The notes below the pieces were generated by a model. That model was given only the letters and a program-made list of their open reading frames with translations. It had not been told where the DNA came from and searched no databases. Source: Hybos culiciformis (Eukaryota; Arthropoda; Insecta; Diptera; Hybotidae). Taken from it: a stretch of 64,000 bases of DNA. Shown here in pieces: positions 1 through 13,600 of this stretch. Location of the stretch: positions 16,877,922 through 16,941,921 of the forward strand of contig OZ023273.1 of the NCBI GenBank assembly GCA_964007475.1. Reading direction: 5' to 3'. The translations under genes and the position numbers were made by a program. Position 1 is the stretch's first letter. Every line of letters starts with the position of its first letter.

Positions 1-927
1 CCGACGCAACCATCGCCTAACGGCAAGAACTACATTGGTGACCCCGCTTACCAGATAATCTGATCAAAATTCATTTTGCGGATCACACAAGCTAACACGC
101 TTGGCAACTAATCTGCTCAAAAATTCAATTTTTTTAAATCTAAAAATCTGGCAAGAACATTATTTTTTGAAGTCCACATTAGAGTTCACACATTATAGAA
201 CCTACTCATAAATACCAAAAATAATTAGAAAACAAACATGAATTTCTATAAAAACATAAAAGCTGTAATATAAAAATCAATCATAAAATTTTTAAAATCC
301 AAAAAAAAAAAAAAAAAAGAATCATCGATAATGAAGTAACCTTCAAATAATCTTGGAAACAATTTACAAAAATTTTAATTCGACAGTTATTTAAAAACCA
401 TAGAAAAATAAAAAAAAACCTAAAAACAATTACTAAACAAACACAATAAAAATTTTCAACACATATAATAAATTAATTTCAAAAATCATTGTGCATTTTA
501 AACTAACACATCAACATAATATTCATCATTTATCATTGTAAGTGTGCAGCAGTGATCGGTAAGCCTTACAACTTATATTATTATTCACCATAGTTTTGGG
601 CCCACTATAATCACCATACAACACACACATCAACAACATAAATGACAAATGCCAAACTTTGTTTATTAATTTTTTTAGACTTCAAAATAAAAACAAAAAT
701 TATTAAAAAAATTAAAACTTTTTGTACAATTAAAATAAAAAATAAAATTTGTTACCCAATTTGAAAGAAAATAAAAATAATTTCAACAACACAATAATTA
801 TTCATAAAAACAATTAAATTTTTTTAATTTTAAATTTTTCCTAAAAATTTTAGTTCCAAATAATTAACAATTTTTTTTCAAAAAGAAATTATTTTTATTT
901 TTTTAATGCTGAAATAATATTGTTGAA

Positions 928-979
928 ACGTTGCGATGCGTTGCGATGCGTTGCGTTGCGTTGCGAGTTGCGTTGCGAT
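928..979. repeat. GTTGCGATGC / TTGCG short tandem repeat
   Basis: About ten alternating GTTGC and GATGC pieces run head to tail here. It is locally much richer in G+C than its surroundings and imperfect in period (5 and 10 bases). Confidence 0.8.
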
Positions 980-1151
980 TGTGATCGAGTTTCGATTTTT
1001 GCTACGAAATTTTTGAATATTTTTCGTTTTACCTTGTTGTATTTTAGCAGATGTTTAAATTTCTTTGTTAAAGTTGATAATAAAAATTGATTTGGAAGTT
1101 GATGATGATGGTGTAGACTTTGTGTAGAAATTAATGTTTGTACCAATGGAA

Positions 1152-1250
1152 TTGGTAGCTGGGTTCACCGATGCAATTTGGTTGGTGAGTTCATTAATGT
1201 GATTTGGTATGCGGGTTCACCAATGTAATTTGGTAGGCGGGGTCACCAAT
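1152..1250. repeat. 26-bp tandem repeat x4 containing the primer-binding-like motif
   Basis: Four units start at 1152, 1178, 1204 and 1230, exactly 26 bases apart, each beginning TTGGT and carrying a GGTTCACCAATG-type core. Read on minus, the outermost unit is TTGGTGACCCCGCCTACC. The units have diverged from one another by several bases each, so the amplification is old. Confidence 0.75.
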
Positions 1251-1251
1251 T

Positions 1252-1278
1252 GTAGAAGTATTAAGATCGTACTTCTAC
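1252..1278. repeat. Perfect 9-bp inverted repeat
   Basis: GTAGAAGTA (1252-1260) and TACTTCTAC (1270-1278) flank a 9-base loop. It lies just inside the proposed LTR end. Confidence 0.8.
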
Positions 1279-1535
1279 TATGTAAATGTTGTAATATGAT
1301 AAGTTAATGCAGATCTTTTGATATAATCCATTTATTTATTATCAATATTTATAATTACAATTTATAATTAATTATTTACATTAAATTACTATTTACAAAA
1401 AATAAAAATTAATATAAATTTTTATTTATTCAAAAAGTGTTAATTGTTCAAGATTCAGAAATAGACTGATTTATAAAAATGATTTTACTTGCAGGTAGAA
1501 ATTAAAATTTTGGTTTTCAATGAAAATTTTAGAAC

Positions 1536-1584
1536 ATCGTATGATTAATATATTCCATTGTTTGGTTAATATAAATCATACGAT
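1536..1584. repeat. Perfect 11-bp inverted repeat
   Basis: ATCGTATGATT (1536-1546) is exactly complementary to AATCATACGAT (1574-1584), with a 27-base loop that itself contains a short TTAATAT/ATTAATA continuation. Confidence 0.8.
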
Positions 1585-1620
1585 CGTTGTATTTTATTTA
1601 ATTTATTTTCAGGGATGACA

Positions 1621-4600
1621 AACCTGTTAGTGAACTGGGTCACTACATACTTATATTGTGAAATACTTAAATTTAGTCAGCTCTGTTAAATGCTTATTAA
1701 AAATTTATGTATTAAAAAGAATAAATATGTAAAAAAAATGTATGTAAACGAAACTTTAATGTAACTGCAAGTCAAAAATTTTCAAAAAAAAAAATTTTAA
1801 TATCAAGGAGGAAAAGTTGAAACAGACTGATTTTTTAATATTTAATATTTTTTTAATATTTAATTTAGTCATATCGAAAACTAGTATAAATTTTTGGAAT
1901 TATTTGATAAGGTCTACATAATATGTCGTGCAAACAAACCTTTAATGAAAATACTAGTGCCTTTGTAGGATTTCTCTCTTATAAAATGTAAAAATAAATA
2001 TATTAAATTTTCCATGATTTCAGTTCTAGAAGTTTGTTGTACTTTTAAAATTTTCAACCAAATCAATATTAAAACCATCTGTTAATAAATTTAATAGCTT
2101 AAAATGTAGCAAATTTTCCAATTTGCTAAAAAAAATCTTGTTACCAAAAAGAAAGTATTAAATTTATAAACAAATGTAATATGATTTGCAATAAGGTTAT
2201 CTTTAGCTCGTAAAAAAATTGAAATATTCCGTCTGTTATATTCTAATGAAACAAAAAAATTATGTTATGTAAAATTATAATATTGTGATAGTAAAATAAT
2301 GGTAACTTACAGTCACAATTATTTGATACATTTTATAACATTACATACTAGACTAAAATCTTGGTATACTTTTGCTTTTCATTTAAATAATTTAAGTAAT
2401 ATCTAGTACTCGAAAATATCGGCTGAATAGTCGCGACCCGTCAAAAAATCGATTAATTTTTTTGCAAAGAAAAGTCATTAGAATCAAAATTATAAGACTT
2501 TATATAATCTTCGATTTTACTTGTTATAAATATTGTGGCAAAGAAATAATTGGAGAGTATTCTACGATTGTCATTCAATATATTTGTCTATATGTTTAGT
2601 CTTTTTTCATAAGTTGCTTAATTTATTTTGTCATAATATTATAATAAACCCAATAAAATTTTTTGAAATGATTATGAAAATGTAGCTAATTTAAAAATTT
2701 CTAAAATTTAACAAGACATTAATTTTTTTTAATGCCAATACAAAATCTCGAGTCCATTTTCTTTTAATACTATGTTTTTACAATCTTAAAGACAAATTAC
2801 TATAAGCTTTGACAACCTTCTGCTAAGCCTAAAATGTATCAGGAAAGATTTAATTTAATACGATATATAATGTAAAATTCTTTTTTAAATTAAAATAAGG
2901 CATGTCACAATGAATTTTTATATAAATGGCTTTTTGTATCTTAACAAAAAGTAAAAGTTTAAAAATTCATCTTGTATATGTTTTTTAAAGCATTTATTTT
3001 AAGTGAATGAAAAATCAATACAAATGTTATACATATCTGTTCTGTTTAAAAATTCATGCTAAAAAAAAAGTGTATATAGGTACTATAACATAGTTATATT
3101 ATAAAAAGAGATGAAATTTGTATGTGCTGGTACAAAATTTAATAAGATACATTTAACATTTATATGCGGGATTTCCTAAATTAAAAAAAATATAAGTATT
3201 GATTTTTCTTTTGTGATATTCTTAACTTAAAGTTTTTGAAATTAATGAAAGGCAAAAATTCAAACATAATCAGCAATTTGATTAGGCTAATACTAAAATT
3301 GTCTATTGCAATATAGATATATTGAATGATATAATATTAATTTGTACATTTAATGAAATAATTTTGTTATTTTAATTGTAATCATATTATTTCTAATATT
3401 TTAGAAAGGTATAATGTCTTCTTTATTTACTTATGTCCCTACCATTTTTATATGTTGTAAATTGTTAAAATTTTATCACTATAGTTTATATTCACTTTTA
3501 ATATGTCGTTCCAATTTTAATGTTATTAAAAAAAACTAGAATTTGGTATATTTTCCTAATGGACCGAAGTACAATAAGCTTTGTATACTCTTCCTGTTTT
3601 ATATTATGTCAAACTTACTTGCCGTCAAAAATGTTAGAACGGGCGTGAAACGGCGAAAAAGAATTTAAGATTAGTGCAACGTCTCTTTTGGTATAATTAT
3701 GATTTGCTGCTAAACCAAACTACCATACACGTCTCCTAACAACATCAATTAAAATTTTGAGCTTCCATAATGTTATTAAAATTTCACGATTAAATAAATT
3801 AATTCGACTTATTCCAAATAAGTTTTTATAAACCAAAATTCAATCACATCAGATCAAGCAAAGTTATAATGTATAATCACAATCAGTTTATATAGAAATC
3901 CTTTTCATGAAAATGAAATTAAAATTCTATAAAATAATTTCATAATTATTACTAGATATTTTCGCATCCCATTTAGTGTTTGGTTGTACGTGATATTTTC
4001 CTATTAAAGCAATTAAGAGTAACTCTTATAAATATATATGTATATAAGCGATAATGATGTATATTAACAACAAATTATATATAAAATATGTATATGTACA
4101 TATGTTCATTATACAACGTTAACATAGAAGTACATTGTAAATAATATACGGTTTACATACGTAAATATCTATATACATATAAATATATAATAATTCATTA
4201 TTCTTAAGAAACTTACTTTTATCATAACATAAAATAATATTTACCAACTTTTAAAATATGTGTTTTATTTACTTTTTTAATTGAAAAACATTGGCATATT
4301 AAAAAAAAAAATTAATTAAGCCCTTAAATAAGTGTGTTGTGTGATGAGGGCTTCGCATAATTAAATTAAAGTGCTAATAATTTATTATTGGAGAAAATCA
4401 ATGTTTTAATTCAATGGCTATTCAGTATTGTTTGCAACACAAAAAATATAAATAAATAATTATATATACTTCAAATCGAAACAACATCTTTTACATTATT
4501 ATCTTCTTCGTGACACTACGCTAGCGATCATTAAGGGTAAACAAATACAGATAATAATATATAAGAACAATAGATAATGTTCCAAAAAAAACATATTATA

Positions 4601-7600
4601 TTGGTGCAAAAATATTTTACCAAATCCCTACAGGAAAACTAAACAAACTAGAAAATATTCTTAACACCGGAAAATTTTTAAGTATGAGTCAGAATGGAGT
4701 TAAGTAAAAATGGTTATTTAATAGAATCTTTTTTCTTTATAAATACGTACCTTGTTTTTACGTTTTTATTTTACTAGTTTTATTACTTTTAGTCATATAG
4801 ACACATCATTCGAATTGCTAATTCTTATTCAGACAATTTATATTTAATAACGTTTATTATTATTCCATATGGACTTTCTTGATTCATTTGCAAAAACAAA
4901 CAGCCGAAAACATTTTTACTTAAATTAAAATATATAACTTCCTCAAAACTTAATTCCATAATAATATCAAATAACAAACAACGTTACAATAATCACATTA
5001 TACTTATTGTGTATATATTGTGTATACAGTGTGTATAAAATGTAACTTTAATATATAATAATACATATTATATGGATGGTGGTATGTATATATATATATA
5101 TGATTTTGTAGCGTCTCTATAATGAATTTCGGTTAAATGTGGGTGTGGAAAAAACAAAAAAAAAAAAAAAACAAACGTAATTTAATTTTTGGCACTCTTT
5201 TTCTTACAGGTGTAAATTTAAGAACATTTAATCTTTTATGCTAATCAATAAAATGTTGTGTTGAAAGAAACAAAAGATATAATCAATTTTATTATTATTA
5301 CTTCATTTTCCATGAAAAAATGTAATACTTCCACAATAATCCCAGAGCATTAATTTTTAAAACCCATTATAGAAAATATTTATTCTTTATTATTATTATT
5401 ATTATTATTATTTTAATTCTTTTTTTTTTCTTAGAAAGAAAAATTAATTTAAAGTAAATTATTCCATTGCCTGATTTTACTAGACATTAAATTCAAATTA
5501 AAGGCGAAAAATTAAGTGGATTTATCCATGCTTGGAGTGAGAATTTATATTTTGGAAATTTATTATTTTTTTTTTTCTAAATTTATTTTGTTACAAAATA
5601 CATTTTATGAGCAACAAAATTATGAATAAATTTTTACATAGATTCAATTTTACAAATAAGAATACATATTAACAAAATATTTTTCGTTAATATTTATCTA
5701 TAGTTTCGGTTTAAAATTAAGGTTCTTTCCTTGTGTCATTTATAATTCATATATATATATAAATGTATCTCATTTTTAAGAATTTCATAAATTGCACAAT
5801 TGTTTATAAGAATCATGGCTTCATTTAAATGATCACGAGTGTAGCAAATAACTAATTAGTTAATTTTTTCCGCTTAACTTTCTTGACAACTGTTGCATAA
5901 AACTTTTTTGTTCTTTTGTAATATTTGATTGAACGAACATTTTTTTATTGGTTTTTTGTTCGCAAAGTTTTTAATTTTTTTTTTTCTTTATTAAGCTAAA
6001 CTTATTTCAATGGTAAATCAAAATCGTATTATGAAAAACTTTCTAATTAAATACAAAACTTTTATTTTATTTTTTTTTATTGATCCTATAAATTGAATTT
6101 AAATTCATAACAAATGTTTACTCAAGGATTTTCTGAATAAAAAATTTAAAAAAATAATAATAAAATAAAACAAAATAAAACAGGACTACCACACAGTACA
6201 TAATTATTAGAAATATTCTTGAAACGTCAAAATGTTAACATAGGTATAATCAATGAATATAAACTCTTTCTTTGGAACTCTCATTACTCTATTTTCGAAT
6301 TTTTTTTTAATTGTCAAAAAGATATAATTTGCCAATATACCAACTAACATTATTTTGAAACTAATTTTTTGTTGTAAGAAATGTTATTTGTGTTAAATAC
6401 AAACAGTGAATGAAAATAAAAGTTTTATTAAATTCTATCATTCAAAAAAAAAAAATAATAATAATAAAGAAACCCTAACTAGAACAAAAATAGGTACATA
6501 CATATATACCTACATTATATATATACCTACTATAAAATTTTTGATTCAATCAAGTGTTTTTTATGAATAAATTTGCAATTACAACCATTTGTTTATGTAA
6601 TCAAAGCGGAAGAATCAATATGTTTATTTTTTTTTTTGTTTCTTCTTATTCCTCCGTGATAGCTAATAGCGATTTATTTATAATTTATTGTTTTTTTCGC
6701 TATTATTTTTTATTTTCATTTTTTTTTTTTTAAATTTATATTAAATCAAAAACATTTTGTTTTGATTGATGACTTTTATTTCGATTTGTTTTTGTAACAG
6801 TTTGAATTTAATCCAAATTAGTTGACGTGTGGCTTTCATGAATCAAAATTTATGTAAATATTTTTTATAACGCTAACTTCTGTCACTGACTGTATTTTAT
6901 TATTGAATTGTAAAAAAAAAAATTTTTGGAAATTAATGACAACGTTCAGAATTTTTTATTATTTGTTTTTTTTTTAATATTTATTTTTTTTTTTAAATGC
7001 TGGTTTCTACAAGTAATCAGATTAGTTATTTATCGAGCTCTAGTATATCAATATTTATCTTTAAAAAGTCCTGATCTTTTCATACCGTCGAGATTATTTA
7101 ATCCTATAACATAACCCTTACGTATCATATAAGTTTTATGTTCTCTTTATTGCCTGGGTTATAAAAATGAGAAAAAATTCGCTTAATTTAATAAGTTAAA
7201 ATAATTTTTTATTCCAACCCTTTATCAATAAAAAGTTTTATGACTGCCAAAAAAGTTATTAAAAAATTAGATTAAAATTAAACTTTAATTCAAACAACAA
7301 AAAAAAAATGGCATAATAAAATTTCCCGCCATAGTTTTAAATATATGAATTTTTTTCATAAAATTCCAGAAATAGATTTTGCGACATTAAACAAACCTTT
7401 TCATTCTTTAATCAACAAGGCTTTATTTTGGCGATATTGAGGAAGGGATTTATAAATTGAGATTGCAAGTGACGCACACCATTGATTAAATCCTTTAGCA
7501 TCAAAAATATATAACTCCAAGAAAATTAAAAACAAAATTTATATATAATAATAAGTATATATGTATATAGAATTCTATTTAAATCAATTTAAAATTTTCT

Positions 7601-10600
7601 GTTTCCAATTTATTTAAGATTAAAATCCATTTTCCAAGAAATCAAAGAAAATTTTTATTATTATTTTTACCGATTATTCTTTTTGTTTTCCCTAATTTTT
7701 TCTGATTTTTTTTCTTTGTTTTTTAAGAAGTTTTATAAGCAATTATGTCAAAAAATAAGATATAAAACCTTTTCAAAGTATGTATATAGGAAAAACAAAA
7801 AAAAAAAAAAACATTTCAAATAAATTTATCACTTTATTTCAATTCTCCTATTCAAAATATACTTCTTTTTTTTTTATTTAATTTTTTTCTTCTCCCTATT
7901 TCCAACATAAATTTCTTCCAAAAAAATAATTATTAAGAAAATAATATAAAGAAAATTATTTCAGCAGCAATAATTGTAGAGGAATGATAATAAAATTCAA
8001 AGAAATTAAAAAGAAAATTTTTAAATCAATTGCAAAAATTTAATTAAATTTAGTTTATTGCGATTAGAAAGCAAAAAAAAAAAATAAAGCAAAATCCTCT
8101 TTTCACTTTGAATTATTATTATTTTTTTTTTTTTTGTTTCCTATTAACAAAACTAGGGCGCAAATGTTATCAAAATTTATACATATTGAAAATTAAAGAA
8201 AGAAAAAAAACTAGAACTCTTTATTTTGCAATAAAAAACATAAAATACATGAAAATTAATTTAATCTTTGGTTGCACAAAAATTTCAATCCAATTAATTT
8301 ATTTTATTTTGTTCAAATTGGATCAAAAGCACAAACAGAGAAAAACAGAATAAGAGAAGTAAAAGAATAAGCATTTTATAATTCAAAACACTCCCATTCT
8401 GTTAAGTCTGTGCTGAATTCATTGGAAAAATTATTATTATTTTTTTTTTATTATTTTTCTTTTTAAAAAAATTGTAGTTAGTTAGGTAGGTATATAGGAA
8501 AAACGATAATAGTGAATAATGATAGAAAAATGCAAACAGAACTAATATTTTTAATGAAAAAAAATATATATAATATCAGAAATATTGAAAAACGATTAAA
8601 GTAAATATATAGTAATATTTTTATAGAGGACATGAATAAAAATTAAATTCAAATACTCAATGAGCGTAAACTGTTTTGCTTCAATAGAGTGCTTTCAAAA
8701 AAAAAAAAAAACAAATTTTTTTTTTTTTAGTAACCATAACCATTGTAAAATGTAAATTGCAAAAACTGATAAATTTTACCAAATGTATGGTAGATTTGTT
8801 ATATACAGTACCTACATGTGTGGTAAAGTTAACAGTGCAAAATTTCGAAAAAAAAAAAAAAATATTAGTTTCAAATAAAAAAAAAACTATTGTTAATGGT
8901 ATATTGAAATGTTCATCAGTACAGTGATTGAAGAAATCATAAGTTCAAAAGATTTAAAAAAATAATTAAATTTATCTCAAATTATGAAAATTCATAACGA
9001 GTTGGAAAATTCATAAAAATTTTAAATAATAACAGAAGAAATAAAAAAAACAACATTTGGCTTTTATCACTGTAACTTAAATGTCCAAATAATTATTAAT
9101 GAATTTGGCACCTTAAAAGTCATATACAGGTTCGTCTGTGTAATTTCAAACTTAAATGTCTCTCTACATATAAATTTTTATTTTTATTGACCCCTCTATT
9201 TTGTGTCCTGGATTTCATACTATTAATAACCTAAATTTTGGTGATTTTTATGCATATGAATACAATATATACACAATAACATATACAGTATAATTCAATG
9301 AAATTTATAGAGATACTTTTTTGTTGAAACATTAAATACTCCATCTAAAATTGATGAGAAATCTCTCCATTAAAACCCAAAAATAAAAACTGTGCTTTAC
9401 GATTGATAAATTGACCATTTTACTTTGAAAAGCTTAATGTTTTAACTAATTAACACTTGTCAGAATATAATTTTCATTCAATGATTGATGTTCCAAATTG
9501 ATGAATTGACTTCAAATTTATGTTATTTTAATACGTAAGAGTATAACAGGTGCATATAAATTTTCTTCCCATAAATGTATGTAGGTACATAATGTAAATG
9601 TTTTTTTTTTGTGTAATATAAATGATTTTATATACGTGTGCCTGTTAATTTAACTACATGTGAATAAATAAAACTTTAAGGGTGAATCATTTAGATATTG
9701 TCAGATTAAGTATCTTTATAAATTAGTTCAAATGAGTATTATCTGTTGAAATATAAATTTATAATTTTTTTTCTAGCCACATTAAAAAAGTTGCTAGAAA
9801 TATACATAATTATGTTTATAGGATCATACTTTTTATTAAACCCATAAGGTAAGTTAAATATTTACGAAAACAGTAAAAACTAACTAAAAATTAAATATAT
9901 GATCATGATTGCCAGCTTTAATAATGTTGAAATTTAAAACTTACCAAAAATTAAGAAATAACAAGTAAAAAACAAATTGAAATAAATTTCGTAACATTGG
10001 TACTTAAATTTCAATTTTAATTTCAGAAAAAAAGATATTTAATATTATAATTGACAATTGCAACTGTCTTTTACAGATCAAAAAATATTCTAAGACTCAT
10101 CTAAATATATATTTTTTTTTATTATTTAAAAATTTATTAAAAAAGACGTGATTATTATAATGTAAAAGAAATGAATTCCCTAGATAATATTGTTCATATT
10201 TATAACAAAAAAAATATTTTAAATTAAATAAAAACATTTTCAAAAAATGTTGAATATAATGAAAAGAAGACATCCGTCTATTTTTTTTTACTTATATATA
10301 CATATATACAGAACGGAGAGAACATGCTACAGTTAAAAAATATTTTTTTGAAGAAATCAAGTAATTTATGAATATAAAATCATAATAAAATATTATGATT
10401 GTATGTTATATGTAAATAAACATAACGCAAAAGTAGAAATTTCATTTATATTTATATCAAAATAGTGGATTTAAAATAAAATTATATTTTATGTTTATTT
10501 TTGTTTAATATGGGCATTGTTTTTAGGAAGCTCACGAATTAATATATAAATGGAAGAAAAAAATTCTTCATTCAAATGTAAATAAAAAATAAGATATTTA

Positions 10601-13600
10601 AAAGCCCAAAACATCAATTCTTCATATTTCAATTTCAACAACTGAAATTTGGCTCCATAATTATTATAAAATATTAAATACAATTTGTATATTAGGTTCG
10701 GTGTAAAAGTAATTAAATATGCAACTTGAATATTGCATATCCTTGCCGTATGAAACAATTTTTTAGCTTTCAAATATAATTTTAAAAATTACATTTAAAG
10801 TAAGTTGCCAAATCTTTTCTAGAGTAAGTACATTTACATACATTATATTCTATGTGCGGTACATAAATATGTATACAGTATTTGGTATCTACATAATGAA
10901 TATAAGACACATTTTATTTAATCTTTTATCTATTGATTTATTTAACATGTTGGATACTTAAAAGAAATGTTTATCTTTTTCTGAAAGGGACATCTAACAC
11001 ATATACTCGTACATATATTTAATAATACATTTAAACATATAATCTGAATAAATAAATAAATAAATTTATCTCTTTTAAAGAGCAATATTTATCTTTTTTT
11101 CCTTTTTTTTTTTTTGGTTAAAATTTTTCTATGGTTTCGAAGAAATAAATTTGTTTAAAAATTATATCCTTAATATACATACACATGTATACACGTAGTA
11201 TACATATTATTTTTGTATTTCTCATTTTATTTGGTCATTTTTCTTAATTTAAAGTTATATATCCTTTGCCCAAATATTTATATGGATTTTATAGTGTGTA
11301 TCTTTATTTTTTATTATTATTATTATCATTTCGAATATACAAAATTGTATAAAAATTAAATACTTGTTATCAAAAATGTTTTCGGTTATTTATCCCAAGA
11401 TCACAATCAACATTTTTAACTGAACCTTCTCATTAAAATTTAAGGTTTTTGGTTTGGTTTCAGAGGTTCACCTTTGGATGAAAGTGTGAAAATGGATGGA
11501 TGATATTTGTATAAATAGAGAAAAAAAATTCTTTTAATTATTTGTTTTTTTTTTTTTTTTGTTTTTTAATTAATCAAAAAATTTTATAAATAATTAAAAA
11601 TAATACTTTGAATCTTTTTATTTTGATTAAGTGTCAAATTTATTATGATTTGGGAAAACAATTTTTTTTCTTTTAAATAAATATAATATGGTATACCATA
11701 TACTTATATACAATATTCGTATAATAATATTTTATATAAGAAAATATTTTAATAAAGTTCTAAATTCTTTGGTAATTATTAAGATAGGAAAATATTTTAC
11801 AATAAAAGAATATTATTATAATGTACATTTGGCTCTTATCTTTAAAAAAACTTTTTAGTATAACGAAAATGAATTTTCTCAAACACTTGTTCGATTTCAG
11901 GAAATAATCTATTTGTTTTGAATTTTTTTTTAATTTATATATATAAACCTATATTATTATTTTATTTTTATTTTCGCCGTACAACTTGTATGATATTGGT
12001 ATTTCCGATGTTTCCGATGTTTTTTCTACTTTAGTAATATGTATTTAACATACATAAATGTATATAGATTAATGAAATTTTTTTCGGGGTCAATGTGTAC
12101 CTAAGCGATAAAATAAAATCTTAAATCAAAATTTAAATAATGTTAAAAACAAATTTTTTTTTACAATATAAAAATTTTTTGTGCTCAATAAAGAAAAATC
12201 GTGTTTCCTATGAATGTGTATGTTGTATAATATATATATGAATTTCATACCGGAATAAAATCTTATATACCCATGAAAAGGGGTTACACAAGATGAAAAT
12301 TTATGGACCAGAAAAATTTGTTGTAATTTCAAAAACATTCCCTAATATTTCATAAATATTTTCTTTCATTAAAATTCGACTATTATTTTTAGCTAAATAT
12401 TTTTTTTAAAATAAGAATAATTTTATCATCAGATACATAATATATATATACATGTATGAACTGTACAATGTACATGCACATACAATAAATCTGTTTTTAT
12501 TCAAAAAAAATATTCATCAAAAAAATATTTTTTATTGTTTTTTCATACTACATATATACAATTATATATACCATAAATAAATATGTAAATCTGACTATTA
12601 GAATAAAAGGAGAAATTGTAAACAAATTTTTTCTTTGATTTTTTTTATGGTCAAAATTTGTGCACAAAAAATGGTAATTTACATTTGAGGCATTTATTAT
12701 CCAGTTTTTTTTTTTATTTTGGGAATTGTAAAAAAATTGTCACAAAGCCAATTTTCCGAAATATCTAATTAGTTTTTTTCAGCATATTTTTGTTATAATT
12801 TTTTTTTTTTATTTTTTTTTCTCATATTTGCTTTTCCTACGAACTATTTGTTTAACTTTTTTTTTGTGACAAAGCACAAGGACAATGTGTATATACATTG
12901 GTTAAAATAACAATATTAAGGCAAGTATATAGTCAATGTTAATGAAATATGTACACTTGAAGTGAACTATTGATGTCAATGTCTAGAGTCAAATATAAGA
13001 AGCCAAATGAACTTAAAGAAATGATCAAAACAGAATTTAGAAGTTATTTAGATCATTGCGAACTCTAACAGAGGAATAATTTAAATGTTTATAAGTAAAA
13101 ACTAGTTTTATTTATTAAGGATTTCAGTACTGTATCTAAAACAGTCTTCTTCTATATATTACATATAATTCGTTGTTGTCATGCTAAACTGCAAAAATTT
13201 TAAATTTGATACCATAGAAACATGCTTGAGAAGTGTGCTTGAGAAGAAAAGGAACCTATTTTTTTGCAAACAAAGCCCTTCTCGCGTGTCAGGGATGAAA
13301 ACTAGTCCAAAACCTCCACACTTCTCAGCAAACCATTCACCACACGAAAGTGTATCCTACCAAAAAAAATAGAGATAAAGATATTGCCCACAAAATCTGC
13401 TATCCTTCTCCGTTTTTCCAGCGATTGCAGGTTCAATTATCTGTACTCAAAATTTTGCATTAACAAATAACTATAGTCACTACAGAAGTCACAATTACAA
13501 TCAAACTTATGTTAACTTAAAAAAAAAACTTATTGAAATCTTTCACAAATAAGTTTTCTTTTGATAATAAATGTTTATGTAAAAATATATAAATAATATA

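Larger units (their letters stand above)
1..1250. mobile_element. Possible remnants of two facing LTR-retrotransposon leaders
   Basis: Seen: 34-53 (plus) and 1231-1250 (minus) carry the same 20-base stretch around TTGGTGACCCCGC in opposite orientation, 19 of 20 matching. Known: motifs of the form TTGGTGACCCCG directly after ...CA are typical of primer-binding sites at the LTR/internal border of insect BEL/Pao or Gypsy-like elements. Inferred: 1-34 would be the 3' end of an LTR read on plus, and 1251 onward an LTR end read on minus, so two internal regions converge. The stretch between is A+T-rich and contains no gag or pol reading frame I can recognise; an 83-codon minus frame at 895-1146 is mostly low complexity. 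Confidence is low because the left LTR is cut by the window edge. Confidence 0.3.
1251..1620 (-). mobile_element. Candidate solo or 5' LTR, minus strand
   Basis: Read on minus the segment begins TGTCATCCCTG (1620 downwards) and ends TTCTACA (1251), giving TG...CA termini, and is followed at once by the ATTGGTGACCCCGC motif. About 370 bp is an ordinary LTR size. Inside are two hairpins, 1252-1278 and 1536-1584. I found no second copy in the window to confirm the ends, so boundaries are an inference. Confidence 0.3.

Noticed and set aside
895..1146. 83-codon minus frame downstream of the primer-binding-like motif, as a gag start
   Set aside because: The part after codon 50 is translated TTGCG repeat and the rest shows no gag motif.
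3606..3680. Short plus frame M-S-N-L-L-A-V-K-N-V-R-T-G in a G+C-richer patch
   Set aside because: Only about 20 codons, no splice sites of quality and no family resemblance.
13181..13372. 63-codon plus frame in a G+C-richer patch
   Set aside because: Contains a small CTTGAGAAG duplication, no recognisable domain and no splice context; more likely decayed repeat DNA.
13425..13445. tRNA-like B-box string GCAGGTTCAATT
   Set aside because: No A box at the right distance and no cloverleaf can be drawn.
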